Positions 1-9,613 of a stretch of 64,000 bases of DNA are shown here, piece by piece. Every line of letters starts with the position of its first letter. The stretch's first letter is position 1. The notes below the pieces were generated by a model that was not told the origin of the DNA, ran no database searches, and saw nothing but the letters and a program-made list of their open reading frames with translations. This stretch comes from Desulfocurvibacter africanus subsp. africanus DSM 2603 (lineage in GTDB: Bacteria > Desulfobacterota > Desulfovibrionia > Desulfovibrionales > Desulfovibrionaceae): contig NZ_AULZ01000015.1 in the NCBI RefSeq assembly GCF_000422545.1, positions 1-64,000 of the forward strand. Direction: 5' to 3'. The position numbers and the translations under genes were made by a program.

Positions 1-1
1 T

Positions 2-130
2 TTAGAGCATTTTGCTTTTGAAAATGCTCTGCGAGCCATGCTTCGGCATGGCTCGCCGCCGCGTAGGCGTAGGCGCAATTCACTTGCGCCGTCAACGCCG
101 GAGCGGGCGTCTTAAAAGCAATCCGCACTA
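2..130 (+). repeat. Dispersed multi-hairpin repeat, copy 1
   Basis: First of nine full copies of a ~130-bp element in the window, here in the orientation that begins TTAGAGCATTTTGC and ends near AAAGCAATCCGC. In order it holds a 10-bp hairpin (AGAGCATTTT/AAAATGCTCT), an 11-bp hairpin, a 6-7-bp hairpin (GCGCAA/TTGCGC) and a GGCGT/ACGCC pair. In this copy the second stem reads GCGAGCCATGC/GCATGGCTCGC with a TTCG loop, a paired A:T to G:C change relative to most copies. The right end (CCGCACTA) has diverged. Non-coding. It lies downstream of ettA. Confidence 0.9.
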
Positions 131-239
131 TTGGTGCTCGCGAAGGATTCGAATCCCCGCGCTGTAGTCATCCCGCAGCATAGGCCGGTCACAAGGGGCT
201 TGCCCGGTTAGCCGGAGTTTGGCCTGTTTTCGTCCGCGC

Positions 240-1928
<1,689 letters not shown>

Positions 1929-2123
1929 GGCTGACCGTCTTATGGTTGGGGTTTGGGACCGCAGTGCGGCTGAAGGCTAATAACGGGAGGGGATGGGGAT
2001 GGCAACGTTGAATTGACCCTGGCGACAATAGGATGAATCAGACGCCCAGACCCGTTTTGCTATGGGCCACGGAGGGTCGTAGCTTAAGGTTGGCGCTAGG
2101 CAGGCATGTATATCGTCGCTGAC

Positions 2124-2152
2124 TTTACCATTTCCTTATTACATACTATATA
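2124..2152 (+). promoter_or_regulatory. Candidate sigma-70 promoter of the ABC importer/ligase/ACP operon
   Basis: TTTACC (2124-2129) and TATATA (2147-2152) are separated by 17 bp in the only AT-rich stretch of the 284-bp gap between divergent ettA and the importer operon. Each hexamer is an imperfect match. No operator or riboswitch was recognised in the rest of the gap. Confidence 0.3.
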
Positions 2153-2212
2153 ACCAACTAACTGGGATCGTTTAAATATTTCCTTTTCTCCTTGAAGTTC
2201 ATGAGGTTTCCC

Positions 2213-2977
2213 GTGCTATCCATTCGCTCTCTGGGGGTTGCGTATCAACGCAATGGCCAGCGTACGACGGTTCTGGATGATATAAGTCTGGATATCGACG
2301 CAGGCGAGTTCGTCTCCATTCTCGGCCCCTCGGGTTGCGGCAAGACGACTCTATTGCGCTGCCTCGCCGGCCTGACAATGCCCACGACTGGCGAGATACT
2401 GCACAACGGCGCGCGGCAAGCCCCCGGCGCAGGCACGGCCATGGTCTTCCAGGATTACATGAACTCGCTCTTCCCTTGGAAGACCGTGCAGGACAACGTG
2501 GCCTTTGCCCTGCACGATCGGAGGCTGTCCCGCCGCGAACGCAAGGAGATCGCTTTGCGACAGCTCGCGACCGTGGGCCTTGCGGAGCATGCAGACCGTC
2601 ATCCCTGGGAGCTTTCCGGCGGCATGCAGCAGCGTGTGGCCATAGCCCGAGCCCTTGCCAGGGAGGCTGGCGCATTGCTAATGGACGAGCCGTTCGCATC
2701 CCTGGATGCCCAGACCCGCTACGCTCTGGAGGACCTGCTCCTCGATGTTTGGCGGCGGTACGCGCAAACCGTCCTCTTCGTCACCCATGATATCGACGAG
2801 TCCATCTACCTATCCGACCGCATAGTCGTCCTCGGGGACAATCCCGGGGTAATACGGGGCATCGTGGCCGTGGACCTGTCCCGACCCAGGCATCAGCTGA
2901 ACACCCGGGCCGACTCCCGCTTCACGGATCTGCGCGCGGCCATTCACGATTTGCTTGCCGTAAGCGGCCAGACATGA
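2213..2977 (+). CDS. ABC transporter ATP-binding protein (nitrate/sulfonate/taurine-type)
   Basis: ATPase of an importer of the NitT/TauT family (SsuB/TauB-like), about 254 aa from the proposed start. Walker A is GPSGCGKTT (residues 38-46), followed by a Q-loop (VFQDYMNSLFPW), the signature LSGGMQQRVAIARAL near 133, Walker B LLMDEPFASLD and the H-loop VTHD. The frame is open upstream to a TTG at 2192 and an ATG at 2201, neither with a Shine-Dalgarno. The GTG at 2213 has GAGG six bases upstream and gives the usual N-terminus of the family, so it was chosen. The stop overlaps the permease start by 4 bp (ATGA). First gene of an operon running to the acyl carrier protein at 7358. The substrate is not predictable from this subunit. 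Confidence 0.9.
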   Translation: MLSIRSLGVAYQRNGQRTTVLDDISLDIDAGEFVSILGPSGCGKTTLLRCLAGLTMPTTGEILHNGARQAPGAGTAMVFQDYMNSLFPWKTVQDNVAFALHDRRLSRRERKEIALRQLATVGLAEHADRHPWELSGGMQQRVAIARALAREAGALLMDEPFASLDAQTRYALEDLLLDVWRRYAQTVLFVTHDIDESIYLSDRIVVLGDNPGVIRGIVAVDLSRPRHQLNTRADSRFTDLRAAIHDLLAVSGQT

Positions 2978-3753
2978 GCGGCTGCATCTTGCGGAGATCG
3001 ACAGTGGCGGGCTTTCTACTCCTTGGCGGGTTATCCCTGGTATGGGAAGTCATTGCCCTGGGTCGATGGAGCAGCGGTCAACTGCCCAGCATCATCGAGG
3101 TGGCAGGCCGCTTGCTGAACTCGGACGCTCGAAACCTCCTGGCCGGCGAGTTGCTCGCCACCGCGCGTCTGTCTTTGCTCGGGTTCACGGTTGGAGGGCT
3201 GGCGGGCATTGCCCTGGGACTAATTCATGGCCTGTATCCCGCCGTGCGCCAGGCCACGGGCATGTTCGTGGAAGGCCTCAGGCCGCTGCCATCAGTGGCG
3301 CTCATCCCCCTGGGCCTGCTCTTCTTGGGTATGGACGAATCGCTCAACGTGGCCATTACCGCTTTTGCCTGCTGCTGGCCTGCATTCGTCGGCACGCGGG
3401 ACGCAGTGCGCGGGGTGAGCCCAATCCTCCTGGAAACGGCCCACGGCCTCGGCCTGAAACCGGGGCGCATCGCCCGTCACGTGATCCTGCCGGCGATCGT
3501 GCCCGAGATTCTGACAGGCTTGCGCATCGGCCTGGGCATCGCCCTTGCCGTGGAAGTTTCTCTGGAAATGGTCGTTTCCACCCGAGGTATTGGCGCCCTG
3601 GCCATGACAGCGGCCTTTTCCGGACGCACGGCGGACCTCTATGCCGCGATTGCCCTGGTCGGCTTGCTCGGATTCACGTTCAATAAAGGTTTTGTCCTGC
3701 TGCAGCGCATGGCCGTGCGCCGCTACGGTCTGCCTGTGGGGGGCAGGGCATGA
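2974..3753 (+). CDS. ABC transporter permease (SsuC/TauC-like), first of two
   Basis: 259-aa inner-membrane permease with about six hydrophobic segments and the cytoplasmic EAA-type loop that contacts the ATPase near residues 154-190 (ETAHGLGLKPGRI then LPAIVPEILTGLRIG). It overlaps the upstream ATPase and the downstream permease by 4 bp each, which implies translational coupling. Most NitT/TauT importers use one permease gene as a homodimer. Two adjacent, clearly different permeases imply a heterodimeric channel. The substrate is unknown; the downstream ligase suggests a carboxylic acid. Confidence 0.88.
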   Translation: MSGCILRRSTVAGFLLLGGLSLVWEVIALGRWSSGQLPSIIEVAGRLLNSDARNLLAGELLATARLSLLGFTVGGLAGIALGLIHGLYPAVRQATGMFVEGLRPLPSVALIPLGLLFLGMDESLNVAITAFACCWPAFVGTRDAVRGVSPILLETAHGLGLKPGRIARHVILPAIVPEILTGLRIGLGIALAVEVSLEMVVSTRGIGALAMTAAFSGRTADLYAAIALVGLLGFTFNKGFVLLQRMAVRRYGLPVGGRA

Positions 3754-4529
3754 GCCGCCGGCCGCGCTGGCAAGGCTTGGCCTTCTGCCTGGCCATGGGT
3801 CTTGCTTGGGAAGCCGTCGCCCTTGTCGGGTTGTTTCCATCCAGGCTGTTCCCCCCATTTTCTCTCGTCCTGACCAAGCTGATGGACTTGAACATCCAGG
3901 GCACGCTTCCCTCGGCTTTGGCGGTGACCCTCGGGCACATGGCCGCCGGTTTCTTTCTGGCGGCAATGCTGTCCATTCCCTGCGGCATAGCCATGGGCCA
4001 CTCTCGGCGCATCGAGGACCTGTTCTCGCCGACAGTCGAGAGTCTGCGCTCCCTTCCACCGGGCGTAGTCGTCCTTCCGGCCATGCTTTTTCTAGGTATC
4101 GGCGGCCTTATGCATGTCTTTGTCGTCTTTTTCGCCTGTGTCTTCCCCATTCTCCTGAACACAGCGGACAGTGTGCGCTCCATTCCCAAGCCATTCCTGG
4201 ATACAGCGCGCAACCTTGGCGTGGGCCGTTTACGCCTTGCCTGCGAAGTCCTCGCACCAGCGGCCTTGCCTGGTCTCTTTTCCGGGCTGAAGACGGCCAT
4301 GCCCGTGGCCTTCATTGTAGCCATGATCAGCGAAATGGTTGGTGGTTCGGAAGGGCTGGGACATTATCTGCTCAGGTCGCAACGGAGCTTCGATATTCCC
4401 GAGATGTACGCGGGGATCATTGAGGCGAGCCTGGCAGGCATGGTCCTGAGCAAAGGGCTTAGCATTCTTGAGATGCGTTGCCTTACTTGGTATTTTGCAA
4501 GAAATAGCTTATTAAGAAATACCCCCTAG
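3750..4529 (+). CDS. ABC transporter permease (SsuC/TauC-like), second of two
   Basis: 259-aa integral membrane protein of the same family and length as its upstream neighbour. The EAA-type loop is near residues 150-185 (DTARNLGVGRLRL, then LAPAALPGLFSGLK). The two permeases are divergent in sequence, so this is an old duplication rather than a recent one. It starts inside the stop of the upstream permease. An 86-bp gap without a recognisable terminator separates it from the binding protein. Confidence 0.88.
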   Translation: MSRRPRWQGLAFCLAMGLAWEAVALVGLFPSRLFPPFSLVLTKLMDLNIQGTLPSALAVTLGHMAAGFFLAAMLSIPCGIAMGHSRRIEDLFSPTVESLRSLPPGVVVLPAMLFLGIGGLMHVFVVFFACVFPILLNTADSVRSIPKPFLDTARNLGVGRLRLACEVLAPAALPGLFSGLKTAMPVAFIVAMISEMVGGSEGLGHYLLRSQRSFDIPEMYAGIIEASLAGMVLSKGLSILEMRCLTWYFARNSLLRNTP

Positions 4530-4614
4530 CATGTTTCAGTTGGTGGATGAATACTGGTTATCCTATTTCAAGACGTAAACCTTCGGCGGCAGGCTAGTCA
4601 GCAAGGAGCCATGC

Positions 4615-5571
4615 ATGAAGAGATGCTTTGTCATTGGCGTTCTCCTGTGCATTGCGGCGCTCTCATTCCATGTTCCGACATGGGCGGAGTGGTTGGGACC
4701 GGTGCGTGTCGGCTACATCCCCATTGGCGACTGCCTGCAGCTATATGTGGCCGACGAGCTCGGCTACTTCCGCGAAAACGGCCTGAAGGTGCACCTGCGC
4801 CCCATCAAGGGCGGTCCGCTCATCGCCATGGCTGTCGAGTCCGGCGACCTGGACGTGGGTTGGTCCAACACGGTTTCTCTTGCCGTGGCCCACGACAAGG
4901 GCTTCGACTTCGCCATCCTAGCGCCCGGTGCCGAGCAGACGACAGGGCCGGACCACTGCACGCACAGCCTACTCGTTGCCCGAAATTCAGGCCTGCGCTC
5001 CATGGGAGATCTCGCCGGCAGAACCGTGGCGGTCAACGCCTTGGCCAACATCAACGATCTAGCCGTAAAGGCTCTGCTTGCGGAGCAAGGTTTGGATTAC
5101 TCCCGCGTCAGGTTGGTGGAGGTGCCTTTCCCGCAGATGGAGGCGGCCCTGGCCAGCGGCTCGGTCCAGGCAGCCCTGCTGACCGAACCATTCATCACCG
5201 CGGCGTTGCGCAAGGGCACTGCGGAAATTCTAGTCAGGACGCCGCACGGAGTCTTCGGGAAGCGTTTCCTCGTGGCCACCTGGTTCTCCAGGCGGGCCTG
5301 GATCAAGGCCGAGCCCGCCAAGGCAGAGGCCTTCAGGAAGGCGGTCCTGCGGGCTTCGGACTACATTGCCGCTAACCCCGAGAGCGCGCGGGACATCTTG
5401 GCCCGTCGCGCGGGGATCGATCCTTCCCTGGCGCGCGGAATCAGCCTGCCACTGTTCCCGGCCGAAAGCCTTGAGCCTGAGTTGCAGGGTGTGATCGATC
5501 AGGCCTACAAATACGGCCTCATCAAGCGGCCTATCTCACCTGGCAGCCTGTTAATGAACGAGTCTCATTGA
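4615..5571 (+). CDS. ABC transporter periplasmic substrate-binding protein (NMT1/SsuA-like)
   Basis: 318-aa exported protein. A cleavable signal peptide covers about residues 1-24 (MKRC, then a hydrophobic core, ending TWA). The mature part begins LGPVRVGYIPIGDCLQLYVADE, typical of NMT1/THI5-like and SsuA/TauA binding proteins: a first strand of the G-Y-x-P type and a helix contacting the ligand. The start at 4615 has AAGGAG six bases upstream; an ATG four bases earlier is out of frame. The protein should deliver the ligand to the two permeases encoded just upstream. The ligase gene begins two bases after its stop, so the import and activation genes are translated as one unit. Confidence 0.88.
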   Translation: MKRCFVIGVLLCIAALSFHVPTWAEWLGPVRVGYIPIGDCLQLYVADELGYFRENGLKVHLRPIKGGPLIAMAVESGDLDVGWSNTVSLAVAHDKGFDFAILAPGAEQTTGPDHCTHSLLVARNSGLRSMGDLAGRTVAVNALANINDLAVKALLAEQGLDYSRVRLVEVPFPQMEAALASGSVQAALLTEPFITAALRKGTAEILVRTPHGVFGKRFLVATWFSRRAWIKAEPAKAEAFRKAVLRASDYIAANPESARDILARRAGIDPSLARGISLPLFPAESLEPELQGVIDQAYKYGLIKRPISPGSLLMNESH

Positions 5572-5572
5572 T

Positions 5573-7063
5573 ATGGCTACATCAGTCGGCCGCTACGCAA
5601 ACGCTGCGGAACGGCTGCTTGAATCGGGGCTCGCGCGAACCCCCGGCAAGGCAGCTCTCATCTTCGACGGCTCGGTCACGAATTATGAACAGCTGTTCCA
5701 CCAGGCGATATCCTTTGGAAATCTGATAAGGACCAAGGGCATCGCGCCTGGGGACCGGGTGGCCATCCTGCTTCCGGACTGCCCGGCCTTTGTTCAGACT
5801 TTCCTTGGAGCCATGCTCGCTGGCGCCGTGCCCGTGCCGATGAGTCCAGCCGCGCCTACGGAGCAGTTGGAGTTCATGCTCGCGGACTCGGGCGCACGGG
5901 CACTGGTGTTGGAGCAGGGTAGGACAGCCATTTCGCCTTTTAGCGGATTCACCATTCAATGCGGCCTCGCAGGAGTCGACGCAAGATTGGACGCATCCGG
6001 CTTCTCACCGCACGTTCCCGCGCACGATGACTTGGCCTTCATGCTCTATACCTCCGGGTCTACGGGCAAGCCCAAGGGTGTGCCGCATAGGCATGCCGAC
6101 TTGGGAGTTCCGCTGGAAGCCTGGGGACGTCCGGTGCTGGGGATAACATCGGATGACGTGCTCCTGAGCGCGAGCAAACTATCCTTCTCTTATGGGCTCC
6201 AGGTGCAGTTAGCGGTGGGTTTGGCTGCCGGAGCCACGATTGTCCTCCATTCCGGCCAATCGGATGGAGACTCGCTTTTGGCCCTTATGACTGAAGTCCG
6301 GCCAACGATCATTTGCGCCGTCCCGTCCGTCTATGCGCTTCTGACTCGCACCTTGTTCGAACCGTGCGATCTCTCTCCGCTACGCCTGTGCGTTTCCTCC
6401 GGCGAGGCCATGCCTGCGGCCTTGCATGAGGCGTGGCGCGGCCTGACGGGACTGGAGGTAGTGGAAGGCTTTGGCTCCACCGAGGCCTTCACCACATGCA
6501 TGTCGAACCGCCCAGGCCACAATAGACCCGGAACCATGGGCACGCCTGTGCCTGGCTTCGATGCGCGCATCGTGGATGAACAGGGACGCGAGGTCGCTCC
6601 GGGTGCGGAGGGCCGGCTGCAAATACGGGGCCCTGGTATCATACCCTACTACTGGAACAGGCCCGACAGCACGGCCAAGTCCTTGCTGCTCGGAGGCTGG
6701 CTGGACACTGGAGATCGTTGCGTGCGGGCGTCCGATGGCTACCGTCACCTGGGGCGCTCGGACGACCTAATTCGTTCTGGCGGGCAATGGGTCTCGCCGT
6801 TCCCAGTGGAGATTTGCCTGCGCGAGCACCCGGCCGTGGCGGACTGCGCGGTGGCGGCCTGCCGTATCCAGGGTCTGGAGTACCCCGGAGCGTTCGTGGT
6901 CCTGCGCTCACAGCACCCCCCCCATGCGGAATTAGCCGGAGAGCTTCGCCGCTATATGGCGGGACGCTTGCCACGCCACATGTGCCCGGTGCGGGTGGCC
7001 TTTGTAGAGGAGTTGCCACGAACCGTCACGGGCAAGGTGCAGCGCCACAGATTACGGCAATGA
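5573..7063 (+). CDS. AMP-dependent acyl ligase, benzoate-CoA-ligase-like
   Basis: 496-aa ANL-superfamily adenylating enzyme. The P-loop motif YTSGSTGKPKG is near residues 160-170, the aryl/acyl-binding region contains GFGSTEA near 299, the adenylate-binding DTGDR is near 378, and the catalytic lysine lies in TVTGKVQRHRL at the extreme C-terminus. Overall it resembles benzoate-CoA ligases (for example the W-x-R-P-V-L-G-I-x-x-D-D segment after the P-loop, and SKLSFSYGL), so an aromatic or other carboxylic acid substrate is likely. The usual acceptor would be CoA. The stand-alone acyl carrier protein 59 bp downstream raises the alternative that the adenylate is transferred to a phosphopantetheine arm. 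The substrate cannot be read from the sequence. Confidence 0.85.
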   Translation: MATSVGRYANAAERLLESGLARTPGKAALIFDGSVTNYEQLFHQAISFGNLIRTKGIAPGDRVAILLPDCPAFVQTFLGAMLAGAVPVPMSPAAPTEQLEFMLADSGARALVLEQGRTAISPFSGFTIQCGLAGVDARLDASGFSPHVPAHDDLAFMLYTSGSTGKPKGVPHRHADLGVPLEAWGRPVLGITSDDVLLSASKLSFSYGLQVQLAVGLAAGATIVLHSGQSDGDSLLALMTEVRPTIICAVPSVYALLTRTLFEPCDLSPLRLCVSSGEAMPAALHEAWRGLTGLEVVEGFGSTEAFTTCMSNRPGHNRPGTMGTPVPGFDARIVDEQGREVAPGAEGRLQIRGPGIIPYYWNRPDSTAKSLLLGGWLDTGDRCVRASDGYRHLGRSDDLIRSGGQWVSPFPVEICLREHPAVADCAVAACRIQGLEYPGAFVVLRSQHPPHAELAGELRRYMAGRLPRHMCPVRVAFVEELPRTVTGKVQRHRLRQ

Positions 7064-7121
7064 GGCTGCGTCGGCACGGGCCGATTGGCGGAGAAAACCT
7101 GCAACGATTAAGGAGAGGCTC

Positions 7122-7358
7122 ATGAGCGTCACCCGCGAAGATTTGAAGAAGCTGCTGCTGGCTGCTGGGATCAAGCAGGACGTTGTTAAGGGAATCGAGC
7201 CTGATGTGCCGCTGACGCAGCAAGGTGTGGATTCCGTGGACTACCCGTCGCTCCTGGAGACCATTAAGGAGCGCCTGGGCGTGGAGATCGCCAACGAGGA
7301 CGCCTGCTCGCTCAAGACGCTGAGCGATTTCGAGAAGTACCTCAATAAGAAGAAGTAG
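7122..7358 (+). CDS. Stand-alone acyl carrier protein
   Basis: 78-aa acyl/peptidyl carrier protein. The phosphopantetheine attachment site is Ser38 in GVDSVDY, the DS-hydrophobic motif at the start of helix II. Residues 60-78 (DACSLKTLSDFEKYLNKKK) form the usual last helix. It has a strong AAGGAG Shine-Dalgarno. It is not a housekeeping AcpP: the motif is DSVD instead of DSLD and it sits next to an adenylating enzyme and an importer rather than fab genes. It is the last gene before the terminator at 7446-7470. Probably the acyl acceptor or delivery partner of the upstream ligase (inference). No phosphopantetheinyl transferase is nearby. Confidence 0.88.
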   Translation: MSVTREDLKKLLLAAGIKQDVVKGIEPDVPLTQQGVDSVDYPSLLETIKERLGVEIANEDACSLKTLSDFEKYLNKKK

Positions 7359-7445
7359 GCAGCCGAAGCACAGGCGGATAGAGCGATCCCACATCTGTTA
7401 CCCCCAGGTTACCCCCAGTCCCAAGCGAGTTACCCCTCCAAGAAA

Positions 7446-7470
7446 AAGCCGGCTTAAGTAGCCGGCTTTT
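7446..7470. terminator. Bidirectional Rho-independent terminator
   Basis: AAGCCGGC/GCCGGCTT stem around a TTAAGTA loop, followed by TTTT on the + strand and by TTTTTCT on the - strand. It lies between the end of the importer/ligase/ACP operon (+) and the 3' end of tRNA-Arg (-), and should serve both. Confidence 0.85.
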
Positions 7471-7481
7471 CTTATCATTCT

Positions 7482-7558
<77 letters not shown>

Positions 7559-7662
7559 GTGAAGCAGGAGACTATATGGGAGCCTTGGGTCGTGGTCAAG
7601 GCCGGAGCTATGCGTAAGTAAGCGTCGCGCAGACGAAACAAGCTCCACGGAGCTGCCATGCA

Positions 7663-9303
7663 TCAGCCATGGTTCAGCGGCACTGCCCGTATCGTCACCA
7701 GGGTCACGTCGTCGGCGAGACGTGGGGCGAAGCGTTCCACGGCGGCGACCACGGCGTTGCGCGTATCCTCGGCCCCTCGGCCCGCCGAACTGCGGACCAC
7801 GGCCCGCAGGCGCTGCTTGCCGAAGAACTCCCCGGACTCGTTGCGTGCTTCGGGAATACCGTCGGTGCCGATGACCAGGACTTGGCCAGGCGCTATTTCC
7901 ATGCGGCCCAGTTCGAAGGTGGCTTCGGGCACAACGCCGAGGGCCATGCCGTTGCCCTCAAGCTCCTCGAAACGGCCGCTGGCTGGATCGTAAAGCAGGG
8001 CGGGCTCATGGCCAGCGCGCACCCAGGATATGCTCTTGCCATCGGGCTCCAGGCGGCAGAGGAACAGGGTGATGAACTGCCCCGTTCCGCCGGCATCGCG
8101 GCACAGGTCGCGATTCAGGGCGGCCACGGCCTCGGCCAGGTCGACCTTGGAAGCGACGTTACGCCGCAGGAGCGCGCGCACCGAGACCATGAACAGAGCG
8201 GCTGGCACGCCATGGCCCGAAACATCCGCCACGGCCACGCCCACGGCTCCATTGTCCAGGTCGAGGTAATCGTAAAAGTCGCCGCCTGTCTCCTCGCTGT
8301 ACAGGCAGGTCGCGGCAAGTTCCCAGCCATCGGCCTTGGGCGGCCTGGCCGGCAGCAGATTCTGCTGGATCTCCTTGGCAAGGGCCAGTGAATGGCGCAT
8401 GCGCTCGCGCTCCTCCAGCCCCGCGGCCATTTCGTTGATGACTTCGCTTACGTAGCCCATCTCGTCGTTGCGCAGCACGCTCACCCGCGCCGACAGGTCC
8501 CCGCGCCGTATGCGCTCCAAGGCGTCGATCATGGCCGTGAAGTGTCGGCGCATGGTGTGACCCATGAACATGCTGAGGCTTATGCCGATGGTCAGGAAGA
8601 CCAATGTGTGCGAGCGGATGTGCTGAGAAACGTCCTGCCATACGGAACCCATGCCCGGGAGGCGTATGTAGGTCAGCTCCACGAAAGAGAGCAGCGGGAT
8701 GAGGCTGGTGGCCGCGAAGAGCATGAGCATGCGCACGCTCAACGACATACGCACTGCGCCGGAAGCGGATACCGGGCTGCTCGCGGGCAGGACATGCTGC
8801 GCCAGAAAGCGCTGCACCGCGTATTCCGAGAGGAAAAATACGGCAGCGGCCGTTACGAGGCCGACGTTCAGACCCATGAACAGCACGGCCGTGAGTAGTT
8901 CGCTATCCTCGCCATGAAGCGTGAGATGCGGCACCACGGCCAGCGTCAGCCCGAACCATACGACCAGATTGAGGACCGCGACGAAGTAGGGTTCGTTGAG
9001 CAGCCGTCGGCGCACCTGCACGGAGGAATCTTCCGGCCGGGCCAAGCCGGTTGCGGTTCGGCGCAGGTGGCGGCGCACGGGGCGTTCGTACAGGTAGACC
9101 AGCAGATAGATGCCGCCCAGGACGAAGGGCCGCAGCCAAGCCTCTGTACGCTCCAGGAAGGCCATGGACTCGGATGAGAGGGCCAGCAGGCCGTCGTGGA
9201 ACATGGCCTCGCTGAACAGGTCGCTAAACAGATTGGCTGCCAGTACGGACAAGAATATGGCATTGGCGCGCAGATAATAGCGCAGCCTTTGGGCAAGGGT
9301 CAT
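7663..9303 (-). CDS. Membrane-bound HAMP-SpoIIE/RsbU-type PP2C protein phosphatase
   Basis: 546 aa. The N-terminal ~250 residues contain several hydrophobic segments. A HAMP domain follows (about residues 260-310, containing RRGDLSARVSVLRNDEMG) and then a C-terminal SpoIIE/PP2C domain (about 330-545). Metal-site motifs visible are ETGGDFYDY and VADVSGHGVPA, with GTDGIPEARN near the C-terminus. Family members dephosphorylate anti-anti-sigma (STAS) proteins in partner-switching cascades. No STAS or anti-sigma gene is adjacent, so the partner is encoded elsewhere. AGAGGA precedes the ATG. Repeat copy 2 ends immediately upstream, leaving only about 10 bp between the repeat and the start codon, so any promoter must be in or beyond the repeat. 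Confidence 0.88.
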   Translation of the reverse strand: MTLAQRLRYYLRANAIFLSVLAANLFSDLFSEAMFHDGLLALSSESMAFLERTEAWLRPFVLGGIYLLVYLYERPVRRHLRRTATGLARPEDSSVQVRRRLLNEPYFVAVLNLVVWFGLTLAVVPHLTLHGEDSELLTAVLFMGLNVGLVTAAAVFFLSEYAVQRFLAQHVLPASSPVSASGAVRMSLSVRMLMLFAATSLIPLLSFVELTYIRLPGMGSVWQDVSQHIRSHTLVFLTIGISLSMFMGHTMRRHFTAMIDALERIRRGDLSARVSVLRNDEMGYVSEVINEMAAGLEERERMRHSLALAKEIQQNLLPARPPKADGWELAATCLYSEETGGDFYDYLDLDNGAVGVAVADVSGHGVPAALFMVSVRALLRRNVASKVDLAEAVAALNRDLCRDAGGTGQFITLFLCRLEPDGKSISWVRAGHEPALLYDPASGRFEELEGNGMALGVVPEATFELGRMEIAPGQVLVIGTDGIPEARNESGEFFGKQRLRAVVRSSAGRGAEDTRNAVVAAVERFAPRLADDVTLVTIRAVPLNHG

Positions 9304-9313
9304 GAGCGGTCCT

Positions 9314-9444
9314 CTAGAGCAGATTGCTTTTAATACGCCCGCTCCGGCGTTGACGGCGCAAGTGAATTGCGCCTACGCCGAAGCTAGCGGCAAGCCATGC
9401 CGTCGCATGGCTTGCAGAGCATTTTCAAAAGCAAAATGCTCTAA
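9314..9444 (-). repeat. Dispersed multi-hairpin repeat, copy 2
   Basis: Reverse-oriented full copy with ends CTAGAGCAGATTGC and GCAAAATGCTCTAA. The main stem is GCAAGCCATGC/GCATGGCTTGC with a CGTC loop. It separates the divergent SpoIIE phosphatase and folC genes; the left end lies directly against the phosphatase Shine-Dalgarno. The remaining 170 bp to folC hold no recognised gene. Confidence 0.9.
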
Positions 9445-9613
9445 TGTACGCCGTTCAGGGCGAGGTGGTAGATGGGCTTAGCCCCTGAGGCCGAGAGCGT
9501 CAAGGCCGGCTGCGCTGGACATCCGAACCGATCCGGCGCTTGGTGGAACCGTTGCCTGGCCTGGGGAAACGGGGTATGCAAACCGATCCGTATTCCCTCT
9601 CAGCGAGGCTGCC

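Noticed and set aside
130-172. On the minus strand a TTCGAA-containing loop flanked by GGGGATTCGAATCC and followed by TTCGCGAGCACCA resembles the 3' end of a tRNA.
   Set aside because: The expected acceptor 5' strand (GCTCGCG) and D- and anticodon arms are absent within 100 bp, and the loop does not have the canonical 5-7-5 T-arm. Could be a tRNA-end remnant at most.
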